The position numbers were made by a program, and so were the translations under genes. The notes under the pieces are model-generated. The model was not told where the DNA came from and did no database searches. It saw only the letters and a list, made by a program, of their open reading frames with translations. DNA of 64,000 nt from Wolbachia endosymbiont of Diaphorina citri (lineage in GTDB: Bacteria; Pseudomonadota; Alphaproteobacteria; Rickettsiales; Anaplasmataceae), in NCBI RefSeq assembly GCF_013096535.2, contig NZ_CP051265.2, forward strand, positions 1,178,001 through 1,242,000, given 5' to 3'. Below are positions 37,061-46,294 of the stretch, piece after piece. How positions within the stretch are numbered: position 1 is the first letter of the stretch; each line of letters starts with the position of its first letter.

Positions 37061-37645
37061 ATGTCAAAAAAAATGATTAATGAGTTGAAAGCTAAGGTGA
37101 AGGAGAGAGGATATGCTCATTTGAAGTCTACAAAAAGTTCTGATTATAGAACATATAAGGATTTGGATATGGACTTCAATAGTGAATATGAATTTGCTTG
37201 TGATCTTGTTATTAATGGGAAGACAATAACTAATGATTTCATTAAAAATTTATATTTAAAACATGAAAATCTCATTACAGAAGATAAGGACAAAAAAGGG
37301 AGTTATCGTCTGTTTCTTAAGCAAATCTTCACAGAAGTATTTGTAAACGCCGGTGCAGCAGTTCCAAATGACCCTATTATGGAAGAATTGATAACTTATT
37401 ATAACAGTTCTGGGTACAAGCAATTCTTTTCTTCTCAAAGTCAAGCACTTCGTTCTTTTGGATTGTGCATATATTCATTCCATTATTTAATTCCTTCTTA
37501 CAGAGAAAGGACCTATATAAGTTGTGAAGATCCAAATTGTCTGAAGTTTAGTTTTAGCGTAAATGATGGCATATATAACGATAATAAAACTTTAATATGT
37601 GATTTACAAAACTCAGTGGAGTTTAAACTAAAATGTGAAGTATGA
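37061..37645 (+). pseudogene. Paralogue family, copy 2, N-terminal part (frameshifted)
   Basis: 194 residues, clearly related to copies 1 and 3 (MSKKMINELKAKVKERGYA, VPNDPIMEELITYY, CEDPNCLKFSF). It ends early at VEFKLKCEV. Copies 1 and 3 read on as LKCKGENVTYEDGK or LKSKGRSITYEDGK. Here 14 bases are missing at this point, so the frame shifts and a TGA follows; the rest continues at 37635. Confidence 0.75.
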
Positions 37646-37871
37646 AGAAGGTAGAGTGTCTCTTACTATTCCTAAGGAGCTGAAAAACTACAAAGCAAAT
37701 GATAAGAATTTGTTTGACGTTATTATTGAGTATTTTCAGAAATTTTGCGAAAAATTTGGATTTCACTTTTTTGAGGAAAAATTTGAGCATAATCTGGATA
37801 AGCCACTTGGAATATTAAGTGATATAAATACATCCCAAGATAAGAATCTAAACTTGAAGAGTTTAAAATAA
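37635..37871 (+). pseudogene. Paralogue family, copy 2, C-terminal part
   Basis: 78 codons from a GTG, reading KYEEGRVSLTIPKELKNYKA and a charged helix ending EHNLDKPLGIL, matching the C termini of copies 1 and 3. It overlaps the N-terminal part by 11 bases in another frame. There is no RBS, so it is probably not made separately. Confidence 0.7.
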
Positions 37872-37991
37872 GATATTGAAATCTCTGCTTTTTTTAATAA
37901 GGTGGGTATAATAAAAAGTAAATCAAGTTTTACAGAAAACCTTTACTTATGATGAAAAGTACGTAATACGTATATAATATAAGATTGTGAT

Positions 37992-38828
37992 ATGTCAAAA
38001 AAAATAGTTAACGCATTGAAATCTGAAGTAAAAAAGCTCAAGTATTCTGATTTAAAATCTATACCAATGAAATCAGGTGGTTGGAGTAGCATAAACTCTG
38101 GTTACAACACATATATTGACCTTGGTAGATCACACAACCTTACTATTAATGAGAAAGAAGTGCCTAATGAGCTTATTGAGAAGCTATATTCAAAACATAA
38201 AGATCTCATTTTAGAAGATGAGAATGGAAGAAAGAACTATAGTCCATCTCTTAAGCAAATTTTCATAAAAATATTTGAACATGCTGGTGCAGTAGTTCCG
38301 AGTGACTCTATCATAGAAGAATTGATAACTAACTATCATCAAGAAGGGTATAATCATTTTCTGTTTCTTCATATATTAAAGGCTCTTTCTCCATTTGGCT
38401 TGCTTGTGTTAGATTCTAACGTAATAATAACTTATAGTATGTATTGCCGTGATTCCAATTGTCTAAAACTCAATTTTAGCATGGATTGTATAAAGGTGTG
38501 CAGCAGTGATCTTGTTAATGATATCAAAACACCAGGTTTTTACAGCTCAGTAGAATTTAAGTTAAAATCTAAGGGTAGAAGCATAACATATGAAGATGGT
38601 AAAGTGCTTATTACTATTCCGAAAGAGCTGAAAAATCATAAAGCAAGTGGTAGAAATTTTTTTGATATTGCTACTGAACGTTTTCAAGAATTTTGTGAGA
38701 ATTTAGGATTTAATTTTGAGACAAAAGTGGAACATAGCATAGATAAACCACTTACAGTATTAAAAGATGCAAATACATCCCATGATAAGAATTTAAGCTT
38801 GAACCAACAGTTAAGTAATTCAAGATAA
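37992..38828 (+). CDS. Paralogue family protein, copy 3 (unknown function)
   Basis: 278 residues, intact, with the same order of motifs as copy 1: MSKKIVNALKSEVKKLKY, NELIEKLYSKHKDLI, VPSDSIIEELITNYHQEGY, a CRDSNCLKLNF cysteine motif and TYEDGKVLITIPKEL. The promoter-side DNA of copies 2 and 3 is similar too (AT-rich with 'tatat' runs just before the ATG), so the unit seems to have been duplicated with its upstream region. No known domain recognised. Confidence 0.65.
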   Translation: MSKKIVNALKSEVKKLKYSDLKSIPMKSGGWSSINSGYNTYIDLGRSHNLTINEKEVPNELIEKLYSKHKDLILEDENGRKNYSPSLKQIFIKIFEHAGAVVPSDSIIEELITNYHQEGYNHFLFLHILKALSPFGLLVLDSNVIITYSMYCRDSNCLKLNFSMDCIKVCSSDLVNDIKTPGFYSSVEFKLKSKGRSITYEDGKVLITIPKELKNHKASGRNFFDIATERFQEFCENLGFNFETKVEHSIDKPLTVLKDANTSHDKNLSLNQQLSNSR

Positions 38829-38908
38829 GATATTGAGATTCGCATTTTTAAAGCTAGAAAACATATTCATTGAGAGAATAATTTCGCTACTGAAAGCAAA
38901 AGGCGTTT

Positions 38909-40168
38909 TTACAATCTTCTATCTACTACTCCCTCATGAACAGATACGTTTAACTGCTCACTAACTTCTTCATTACTTGGCAAGTGTCCTCTAAGAGATA
39001 AGTTACGTACTGCATGCTCCAAAGGAGTTTGTAATCGCTCAACATATACTTTTGCTAGCAACTCAGCATCAATTAGCGCTCCATGCAGCTCCCTACTCTC
39101 TAGTGATATACCAAAACGCTCACACAATGCACTTAAAGAAGCCGGTGGTCCAAATTTCTTTCTTGCAAGCGGTAATGTATCTAACACTCTGTCTGAAGAG
39201 ATTAATTTGGCATTCAGTTTACCAAGTTCCATGTTCAAAAATTTAATGTCAAATCCAGCATTGTGAATTACCAAAGTATCGCTAGATATAAAATTAAGAA
39301 ATTCAGATGCAATCTCTGAAAATAGTGGCTTATCCTTTAGAAATTCTTCGCTGATACCGTGAACTTTAAATGCACCTTTGTCTATGCTCCTTTCTGGGTT
39401 GATGTATCGATGGAATACTTTGCCTGTTGGAATATGATTAATTAGTTCTACACACCCTATTTCGATAATTCGATGGCTATTGACATCAAGACCTGTAGTT
39501 TCAGTGTCAAGTACTATTTCACGCAGCCCATCTTGTTTGACACTTAACCTACTACTAGGATCTGACTGACTATTGGTAGCTTGTATCGTTTTTTTTCTTT
39601 TAGCTACTAATTTTTTTGTAGCACCTTCACCATCTTTTACTCTAAAGTGTCCAGGCGCTTCGGTTATTGAGCTTTTTTTTATACTATCAAGGATAACTTC
39701 TTTATCATTTAAGAATTTTTTACCGTTACCTTCTACATAAAGTGAGGTGAGATTTTTGAGTGCTATATCTCCTCCATAGTGGTGGCGCCACACTCCAACA
39801 ATGTTGTTGTTTTCTACATTTAATAAAGTAAGATTTGGGAGACGTTTGCTGCCAATCAAAAATGCAAAACCTATGTCGCCAATATGATTATTGCTTATTT
39901 CAAGTAAAGTAAGGTTTGGTAGATTGCCTTGACCTATATATCCTGCACCTTCAAAACCAAGTTTATTGTTCCTTAGAGTAAGCGAAGTAAGATGTGTAAG
40001 TTTACCTAACTCTTTTATATCTTTAGAATCAACCTCTACATTTATTAAATTAAGCTCTTTAATGTCTTTTTTACTCTGTAGAAAGTTTGCTAGCTCTTTT
40101 ACATTAATCTTAGTATTTATATCTGATATTGTTAAAGCTTGATTATGTACATATTTGCTAAAATCCAC
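38909..40168 (-). CDS. dnaQ: LRR domain fused to DnaQ-type 3'-5' exonuclease
   Basis: 419 residues from a GTG (40168) with gaggg just upstream. Residues about 30-150 hold four to five leucine-rich repeats (LTSLTLRNNKLGFEG, LTLLEISNNHIGDIG, LTLLNVENNNIVG). After a basic, low-complexity linker (about 165-215) comes a complete proofreading exonuclease of the DNA polymerase III epsilon type: ExoI EIVLDTETTGLD, ExoII HNAGFDIKFLN and ExoIII HGALIDAELLAKVY. The usual DnaQ start Met is replaced here: the codon before REIVLDTE is CTG, with no ATG close by. So the exonuclease appears to be made as a fusion. Confidence 0.85.
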   Translation of the reverse strand: MDFSKYVHNQALTISDINTKINVKELANFLQSKKDIKELNLINVEVDSKDIKELGKLTHLTSLTLRNNKLGFEGAGYIGQGNLPNLTLLEISNNHIGDIGFAFLIGSKRLPNLTLLNVENNNIVGVWRHHYGGDIALKNLTSLYVEGNGKKFLNDKEVILDSIKKSSITEAPGHFRVKDGEGATKKLVAKRKKTIQATNSQSDPSSRLSVKQDGLREIVLDTETTGLDVNSHRIIEIGCVELINHIPTGKVFHRYINPERSIDKGAFKVHGISEEFLKDKPLFSEIASEFLNFISSDTLVIHNAGFDIKFLNMELGKLNAKLISSDRVLDTLPLARKKFGPPASLSALCERFGISLESRELHGALIDAELLAKVYVERLQTPLEHAVRNLSLRGHLPSNEEVSEQLNVSVHEGVVDRRL

Positions 40169-40335
40169 CTTACCCTCTGTTAATATACTATGTAAATATT
40201 TTAACTGGCATCTCAGTAGCTGTCAATTGCTTATATAAGATCTTAAACAGCTGGTTTAGGTGCTGTAAAATTCATACTTTTTGTGATCAGCTAGTAAAAA
40301 GTCAAGCCTAGGGCAACTCACTAAGCTTTTCTGAT

Positions 40336-40791
40336 TTATTGTGATACAGTTCTTGAGTTTTTTTCTTCCTTTACAAAAGAATCTGTTACTAAATCCTTTA
40401 AAGTTTTACCAGGCTTTTCTAGCAATTCAGGTTTAAGTAAATACTCAAGTTCATATATTGCTGCTGTAATTGCTATAGCAGCTAAAGCTGCAATTAAAAA
40501 TGGTTCTTCTGTTATGAGTGTTAAAGTTATTAAACCTCCTAGAAGCCCAATTACTGGTGGAACAATAATTGCTGCACCTCTTTCCCATAATTGTGGTTTT
40601 TTATTGAGCTTATGTTTTTGTTTCTCTTTCTTTTCTTTGTATCGTTTACATGCTCCTTTTTTTCCTTCAAGTGGAATTTCTTTAACTTGGACTTGCTGAC
40701 AAAATGTGACCTTTTTTTTTGGCTTTATTTTGTCAGAAATAGAAGATTTTGATAACTCAGTGTAGTCAACTTTTTCGTTAGAACCACCCAT
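40336..40791 (-). CDS. Small membrane protein of unknown function
   Basis: 151 residues: a basic N-terminal half (about 1-75, many Lys), two hydrophobic helices (about 73-90 and 93-112), and a charged tail. No family recognised. The N-terminal segment KPKKKVTFCQQVQV has the wording of the eukaryotic protein phosphatase 1 docking motif (R/K-V-x-F), but such short motifs occur by chance. Lies between the LRR-DnaQ gene and lipA, all on the minus strand. Confidence 0.6.
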   Translation of the reverse strand: MGGSNEKVDYTELSKSSISDKIKPKKKVTFCQQVQVKEIPLEGKKGACKRYKEKKEKQKHKLNKKPQLWERGAAIIVPPVIGLLGGLITLTLITEEPFLIAALAAIAITAAIYELEYLLKPELLEKPGKTLKDLVTDSFVKEEKNSRTVSQ

Positions 40792-40889
40792 AACTTTTTC
40801 GCTTCATCAATACCTATATTAAATTATATTCTAAATAAAGTCAAGATATTAATTACTATATTAAACTGTACTCTGAAAAAATTAAGATA

Positions 40890-41753
40890 TTAACTACAAG
40901 CCTTGAGCCTGTTAAAATCTTCTTCAGCATGGTACGATGACCGAGTCAATGGGCTTGATGCAACTACCAAAAAGCCTTTGGAATAAGCAATATATTTATA
41001 ATGTTCAAACTCTTCTGGGGTAACATATCTATCAACCTTTACATGCTTTGGAGTTGGTTGCAAATATTGACCAATTGTAATGAAGTCAACTTCGGCGCTA
41101 CGTAAATCATCCATAACCTGAAAGATTTCTTCTTTTGTTTCTCCAAGACCAACCATAAGCCCTGACTTCGTGAAAAGTTTAGGATTAATCTGTTTCACCA
41201 TCTTTAGCAAATATAGTGAATGAAAATAACGAGCTCTTGGTCTTATTTTTGCATACAGCCTTGGTACTGTTTCGATGTTGTGGTTATAAACATCAGGTGA
41301 TGCAATAGCTATTGCTTCAAACGCTCCTTTCTTATTTAAAAAATCAGGAGTAAGAATCTCTATTGTTGTTTCCGAAGTTATCTTTCTAATTTCTTCTATA
41401 CACCTTATAAACTGATTTGCACCACCATCTGCTAAATCATCGCGGTCAACAGAGGTAATGACAACATGCTTTAAATTTAACTTTTTTATCGCTTTTGCTA
41501 AATTTTCTGGTTCATGAGGATCGAGCTTATCAGGAATGCCAGTTGCAACGTTGCAAAACGCACAAGCACGAGTACAAACAGAACCCAGAATCATCACAGT
41601 AGCATGACGTTTATTCCAACATTCACCAATATTTGGACACGCAGCTTCTTCGCATACTGTATGTAAGTTATGTAGCTTAACAGTGTTTAAGGTTTCATTG
41701 AATATTTTACCAGCTGGAGCTTTTGCTCTGAGCCATGTAGGCTTACTATGCAT
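40890..41753 (-). CDS. lipA: Lipoyl synthase (LipA)
   Basis: Radical SAM enzyme that inserts two sulphurs into octanoyl groups to make lipoate on 2-oxoacid dehydrogenases such as the PDH complex whose E1 beta is at 20 kb. 287 residues. Auxiliary cluster cysteines in [12 protein letters not shown], radical SAM C-x3-C-x2-C in CTRACAFC, and the C-terminal RSSYHAE motif with its Ser ligand. Overlaps the end of rpmB by 8 bases. Confidence 0.97.
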   Translation of the reverse strand: MHSKPTWLRAKAPAGKIFNETLNTVKLHNLHTVCEEAACPNIGECWNKRHATVMILGSVCTRACAFCNVATGIPDKLDPHEPENLAKAIKKLNLKHVVITSVDRDDLADGGANQFIRCIEEIRKITSETTIEILTPDFLNKKGAFEAIAIASPDVYNHNIETVPRLYAKIRPRARYFHSLYLLKMVKQINPKLFTKSGLMVGLGETKEEIFQVMDDLRSAEVDFITIGQYLQPTPKHVKVDRYVTPEEFEHYKYIAYSKGFLVVASSPLTRSSYHAEEDFNRLKACS

Positions 41754-42060
41754 TTGAAACAGCTAGCTCTACCTCTTGTTTTGCTAAAACTTTCTTTAAT
41801 CTTCTTTTTATCTTTTGCGCTTCTTTACTTAGTTTAATTGTTTTTGTGTTGAGCAAGAAAGCATCAAGATCACCTTTGTAATCTATAGTTCTTAAAGTTC
41901 TTGTCGCTATACGAAAGCTAAACTTTTTGTCTAATATATTACTCGTCAATGTAACTTTATGTAAATTTAAGAGAAAGGTACGCTTTGTTTTACGATTTGA
42001 ATGCGATACCTTATTACCAAAAGACTTTTTTCTATTTGTTAACTCACAAATTCTACTCAC
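41746..42060 (-). CDS. rpmB: 50S ribosomal protein L28
   Basis: 104 residues, longer than the 78 typical of E. coli but usual for Rickettsiales. Starts [21 protein letters not shown], the standard L28 opening, followed by [12 protein letters not shown] and [12 protein letters not shown]. The stop overlaps the lipA start, so these are probably translated together. Confidence 0.95.
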   Translation of the reverse strand: MSRICELTNRKKSFGNKVSHSNRKTKRTFLLNLHKVTLTSNILDKKFSFRIATRTLRTIDYKGDLDAFLLNTKTIKLSKEAQKIKRRLKKVLAKQEVELAVSNA

Positions 42061-42114
42061 TTCAATATACCAATTTATCCTATGTAACTAGGTTAACCTT
42101 ATATAGTTAAATAG

Positions 42115-42438
42115 TCAACTCCCTTGCTTGATTTTTATACCGTATACTGCTTTATAGCCAAAAAACACTGTAATTTTTTCTATTACAAGAGAAACCATAT
42201 GCTGCATTTCTAATGCTTTACTGCCATTTGTTACTAACAGATGCAGAACACCAGAATTTACGTTTTGTGCGTATGAGATCTTTTGTGGTTTTGTACATTC
42301 TGCTAATTCCTCTCCAACTATACTTTTCCAGTTTAAAATAAGACGTATTTCATTTTTGCTGATCTTATTTTTCATGCATTTTAATGCATAGTTTTCTACT
42401 ATAGATTTTAATTTCTTTGGCCCGCTATATTTAAACAT
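42115..42438 (-). CDS. dciA: DciA-like protein (DUF721)
   Basis: 107 residues of the DUF721/DciA family, which loads the replicative helicase DnaB in bacteria that lack DnaC. Recognised by the W-x-x-I-V-G-x-x-x-A segment (WKSIVGEELAECTKPQKISY) and the following beta strand LHLLVTNGSKALEMQH, then a final helix. Upstream in a run with rpmB and lipA on the same strand. Confidence 0.75.
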   Translation of the reverse strand: MFKYSGPKKLKSIVENYALKCMKNKISKNEIRLILNWKSIVGEELAECTKPQKISYAQNVNSGVLHLLVTNGSKALEMQHMVSLVIEKITVFFGYKAVYGIKIKQGS

Positions 42439-42705
42439 CTTTCCAGTGCTTAAAATTAAATTATATTACAACTTTCTTATACAAAAAACTAACTTATTGT
42501 TTTCATAATCCTCGGCCTCACACATAAAAAGCAGTATTTGTATATCTAGCATTTGCCAGAATTTTGTGTTTCCTATCTTGTAATCATTTTTAATTTTAAT
42601 TTGTTAAATTATTATGAAGCTAATTAAAATTCGAGTAAAGTATAGTATTTCCAAGAAGATTATCTTTTTACTGTATGCAGTAATTTTCTTATAGCTATCT
42701 GTTTT
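42439..42705. other. Spacer between dciA and iscX
   Basis: AT-rich, no gene. No hairpin or RNA gene that I can support. Confidence 0.5.
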
Positions 42706-42900
42706 TTAAGATCTTTCTGCAATCCAAGCTGCTTGAATGGCCTCTAATATTTTTTCATTACAATACTTTTCATCATCATCAAACTCTTCTAAATCCAAGA
42801 CTTTTCTTTTAAGTTCAGTGAATCTAATACTAATTATATCTTCATTTGGAAATTTCTCTTCTAGAGCTTCTCCAATATCTTCTATATCAAGCCATTTCAT
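42706..42900 (-). CDS. iscX: IscX (YfhJ) Fe-S assembly modulator
   Basis: 64 residues, matching the IscX family throughout: MKWLDIEDIGEALEEKFP, the acidic patch LEEFDDDEKYCNEKIL, and the C-terminal EAIQAAWIAER. IscX binds IscS and tunes cluster assembly. In many bacteria it lies at the end of the isc operon; here it is far from iscU-hscA. Confidence 0.93.
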   Translation of the reverse strand: MKWLDIEDIGEALEEKFPNEDIISIRFTELKRKVLDLEEFDDDEKYCNEKILEAIQAAWIAERS

Positions 42901-42920
42901 ACTTTTTTAATAAATTAAAC

Positions 42921-43007
42921 TGGTGCCCATGGGGAGACTTGAACTCCCAAGGTCGCAAAACCCACGGATTTTAAGTCCGCTGCGTCTACCGATTCCGCCA
43001 CACGGGC
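42921..43007 (-). tRNA. tRNA-Leu (anticodon TAA)
   Basis: Read on the minus strand: acceptor gcccgtg pairs with catgggc at the 3' end (one G-T pair), the D arm follows as gcggaatcggtagacgc, the anticodon loop is acttaaaat with TAA, a long class II variable arm is present, and the T arm carries gttcaag. The encoded CCA occupies 42921-42923. All elements of a leucine tRNA are present. Confidence 0.95.
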
Positions 43008-43017
43008 CTTATGTTGT

Positions 43018-43632
43018 TTATCTAGAGTAAAATTCTACTACTAAATTGACTTCCATGTCTGCTGAATAGGGGACTTCGGAATATTGAGGCGCTCTCAAAT
43101 ACTTCACTGAAAGTGCTTTGCTGTCTGCCTCTAAATAATCTGGAGCCTTACGTTCTTGTTTTTGTTCAGCCTCTATTAATATAGGAATTTTTGCTGCTCT
43201 TTCCCTTATTTTTACTATATCACCAGGCTTCACTCTATAACTTGATATGTTAACCACCTTATCATTAACTGTAACATGTTTATGAGATATAAGCTGTTTT
43301 GCCGAGTAAATTGTTGGCACAAAACCAGAGTGATATAAAACAGAACTTAACCTTGATTCTAAGGCACCAATAAAATTATCAGCCGTATAACCTTTTCTTT
43401 TGTAGGCATCTAAGAATGTACGTCTAAGCTGCTTACTTGAAATTGCATAGTAGAACTTAAATTTCTTATGTGCAGCAAACTGCTTACCAAAATCAGATAA
43501 CTTCTTAAATCCAAGAATACCATGCTGACCTGGAGGGTATTTTCTTTTATTGACCGAATCTTTTGCTCTACCCCATAAGTTTACACCAAGCCTGCGACTG
43601 ATTCTATACTTTCTATTGATAACAGTTGTCAT
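43018..43632 (-). CDS. rpsD: 30S ribosomal protein S4
   Basis: 204 residues, close to the standard 205. [10 protein letters not shown] and [11 protein letters not shown] at the N-terminal side, then the S4 RNA-binding domain ([28 protein letters not shown]) and the closing PEYLEVN-like segment ([18 protein letters not shown]). It initiates 30S assembly. Divergent from tkt, and followed by the tRNA-Leu. Confidence 0.96.
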   Translation of the reverse strand: MTTVINRKYRISRRLGVNLWGRAKDSVNKRKYPPGQHGILGFKKLSDFGKQFAAHKKFKFYYAISSKQLRRTFLDAYKRKGYTADNFIGALESRLSSVLYHSGFVPTIYSAKQLISHKHVTVNDKVVNISSYRVKPGDIVKIRERAAKIPILIEAEQKQERKAPDYLEADSKALSVKYLRAPQYSEVPYSADMEVNLVVEFYSR

Positions 43633-43660
43633 ACAAAAATTCTCACAATCTAACTATAAA

Positions 43661-43719
43661 TTATTAATGATTTTAACATTAAGTGTCAACTTGTTTTTGC
43701 CGCTATGATATAGTATACT
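43661..43719. promoter_or_regulatory. Back-to-back promoters of rpsD and tkt
   Basis: Plus strand, for tkt: TTGTTT (43691-43696), 17-base spacer, TATACT (43714-43719), 27 bases before the ATG. Minus strand, for rpsD: a consensus TTGACA (43689-43684), 17-base spacer, TAATAA (43666-43661). The two -35 boxes are one base apart, so the promoters may compete. Confidence 0.55.
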
Positions 43720-43745
43720 TCACTTTTAAGTTTTCCTATTAATAC

Positions 43746-45710
43746 ATGAATCATCTACTACTAAAATCCATGGCAAATGCTGTCCGCTTTTTATCAATTG
43801 ATGCAGTACAAAAAGCAAATTCTGGACATCCAGGTATGCCACTTGGCATGGCAGATGTTGCCACTGTATTATTTGCTAAATATCTAAACCATAACCCTGA
43901 TGATTCTCAATGGATCAGTAGAGATCGTTTCGTCCTATCAAATGGTCACGGTTCAATGTTGCAATACTCTATATTATATCTGACAGGCTACATTAGTATA
44001 GATGAACTAAAAAACTTCAGGCAACTTACATCAAAAACTCCAGGTCACCCAGAATTTGGCTTAACTTCTGGTATAGAAGCAACAACAGGCCCGCTTGGTC
44101 AGGGATTTGCCACTGCTGTTGGCATGGCACTTGCTGAATCGATTCTTGAAAAGCAGTTTGAAATCAGTCACTACACTTATGTAATGCTAGGAGATGGCTG
44201 TCTTATGGAAGGTATAAGCCATGAAGCAGCGTCCCTTGCTGGGCATCTTAAATTAAATAAGTTGATAGCACTTTTTGACGACAATGACATCTCTATAGAC
44301 GGCTCTACTAGCCTCTCTTGCTCTGATGATGTAGAAAAGCGTTTTTCAGCGTATGGATGGAATGTTGACAAAATCGATGGGCATGACTTTGATGCTATAT
44401 CCCTTGCAATAGAGCAGGCGCAAAAGTCTGATAAACCTACACTAATCTGTTGCAAAACTATTATCGGAAAATTTTCAAGCCGTGCTGGCACATCTTCTGC
44501 TCATAGTGGTGCCTTTACAGAGGAAGATGTAAAACAGATGAGAGAAAAATTAAATTGGGGCTATGAACCATTTCATGTACCAGAAGATGTGAGAAACGCT
44601 TGGATAGAAACAGTTAAGAGGGCAAAGCAAAACTATACATCCTTGATCAATAAAGAACTACAAAGAAGACTTGAGAAACGTTTGCCGAATAATATCGAGA
44701 GTGATTTGGCTGATCTGAAGAAACAAATATGTAAGCTAATGCCAAACGAAGCTACTCGATCTTCTTTCGGCAGAGTAATGGAACTATTAACTAAGTCTAT
44801 GCCAGAACTAATTGGTGGTTCTGCTGATCTTACCGGTTCAAATTGTACTAAATATAAGCACATGCAGGCAATAGATAGTAATAATTATGGTGGTTCTTAT
44901 GTACACTATGGAGTGAGAGAGCACGCTATGGCAGGTTGTATGAATGGTATGGCTCTTCATGGTGGGATTATTCCTTATGGTGGAACTTTTTTAGTATTTT
45001 CCGACTACTGCCGCCCTGCTATACGTCTTTCAGCCTTGATGAAACAGCAGGTTATATATGTGATGACTCATGACTCAATTGGAGTAGGGGAGGATGGTCC
45101 AACTCACCAGCCAGTAGAGCATTTAGCTTCTCTGAGAGCTATACCAAATCTATATGTTTTTAGGCCAGCAGATGCAATTGAAACTTTGGAGTGCATTAGC
45201 ATTGCATTGGAAAAGAAAGAATCTCCATCATTGTTTGCACTTTCAAGGCAAAATATCAATTATATGAACTCTGGTGCTGAAAAATTGGCCAACCTATCAA
45301 AATTTGGTGCATATATACTATGCGAATATTCAGGGAAGCTAGAAGTGACGATATTTGCTACCGGATCTGAAGTTGAAATTGCAGTTGAGGCAAGAGAAAA
45401 ATTACAGGAAAAAGGTGTAGGAACAAGGGTCATTTCTATGCCGTGTTGGAGGCTTTTTGACGAGCAAAGTGATGAATATAAAGGGGTAATATTAAATAAT
45501 GACAGTATTAAAGTTGCAATTGAAGCTGGAAGTGAAATGGGTTGGCATAGATATATAGGTTCAAACGGTATATTTATTGGCATGAAAAATTTTGGAGAAT
45601 CAGCACCTTATGAAGCTCTTTATAAGCATTTTAATATTAGCGCTGATTATGTAGTAAAATGTGTTTGTGAAAACGCTTTTTATCATTCCACTGCGCATAA
45701 AATTACTTAA
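43746..45710 (+). CDS. tkt: Transketolase
   Basis: Thiamine-diphosphate enzyme of the non-oxidative pentose phosphate pathway. 654 residues. N-terminal ANAVRFLSIDAVQKANSGHPG, the ThDP-binding GDGCLMEGISHEAASLAGH with the later N in FDDND, GGSADLTGSN, the pyrimidine-domain VREHAMAGCMNGMALHGG, and DSIGVGEDGPTHQPVEHLAS. Complete. Marks the last ordinary chromosomal gene before the prophage region. Confidence 0.97.
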   Translation: MNHLLLKSMANAVRFLSIDAVQKANSGHPGMPLGMADVATVLFAKYLNHNPDDSQWISRDRFVLSNGHGSMLQYSILYLTGYISIDELKNFRQLTSKTPGHPEFGLTSGIEATTGPLGQGFATAVGMALAESILEKQFEISHYTYVMLGDGCLMEGISHEAASLAGHLKLNKLIALFDDNDISIDGSTSLSCSDDVEKRFSAYGWNVDKIDGHDFDAISLAIEQAQKSDKPTLICCKTIIGKFSSRAGTSSAHSGAFTEEDVKQMREKLNWGYEPFHVPEDVRNAWIETVKRAKQNYTSLINKELQRRLEKRLPNNIESDLADLKKQICKLMPNEATRSSFGRVMELLTKSMPELIGGSADLTGSNCTKYKHMQAIDSNNYGGSYVHYGVREHAMAGCMNGMALHGGIIPYGGTFLVFSDYCRPAIRLSALMKQQVIYVMTHDSIGVGEDGPTHQPVEHLASLRAIPNLYVFRPADAIETLECISIALEKKESPSLFALSRQNINYMNSGAEKLANLSKFGAYILCEYSGKLEVTIFATGSEVEIAVEAREKLQEKGVGTRVISMPCWRLFDEQSDEYKGVILNNDSIKVAIEAGSEMGWHRYIGSNGIFIGMKNFGESAPYEALYKHFNISADYVVKCVCENAFYHSTAHKIT

Positions 45711-46294
45711 TGCACTCAGCAAGTGCCGTTATTATGATAAGTATAACAATGTTACAAAAAATAATATCATAGAATTCAGTAGGATAATTCCTAGAAAACC
45801 CCTACATACTAAAAAAAGCAAAATGCTGTTAAAATGAGCTTAAGAATAAATAGCAAACATCTAACATAACGAGTCTATTTGTAAATCAGGTGAGGCTTAT
45901 CCTATAGAAAGCTTTCGAACTACGCAAGCGTATCTTTTGCCTTTAGTATTTCTTTATTGTTTAAGATAACTGTCTGAGCTCCTCTGCCTTAGCATTATAT
46001 CTCCACTTTCTGCAAGTTATTCCATTAAGTAGTAAAAATATTAGACTTGCCGCAAAACTAAGAAAAAAAGACCAAAGATAGAGCAGATTGAACTTACAGT
46101 AAAAATAGAACAAAAAAACTCCAACAATAAATTATACAAACTTCATCAGGTTAACTTTAACTTAAGAAAACATAAATCAAATTTTCTTGCTCAAAGACCT
46201 TGCTTTTTCTCCAACCTTACTCAACCGTACTCTAGCTTAATGCATAATTTTACCCATAAACAACCTTATCTTTGGTACTTTTATTAGTTACAAG
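45711..46294. other. Chromosome-prophage junction with gene debris
   Basis: 584 bp without an intact gene. The minus strand carries a decayed small membrane-protein reading (45961-46131 and upstream pieces). A likely boundary between host genes and prophage-derived DNA; no clear attachment-site repeat seen. Confidence 0.5.
45961..46250 (-). pseudogene. Remnant of a small two-helix membrane protein
   Basis: From about 46131 to a stop at 45961 the minus strand reads two hydrophobic helices (FIVGVFLFYFYCKFNLLYLW and FLSFAASLIFLLLNG), then a basic tail (CRKWRYNAKAEELRQLS). Upstream in another frame lies RLSKVGEKARSLSKKI, stopped by TGA near 46185. No start or RBS. Probably a small phage-associated membrane protein that has decayed; family not recognised. 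Confidence 0.4.
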
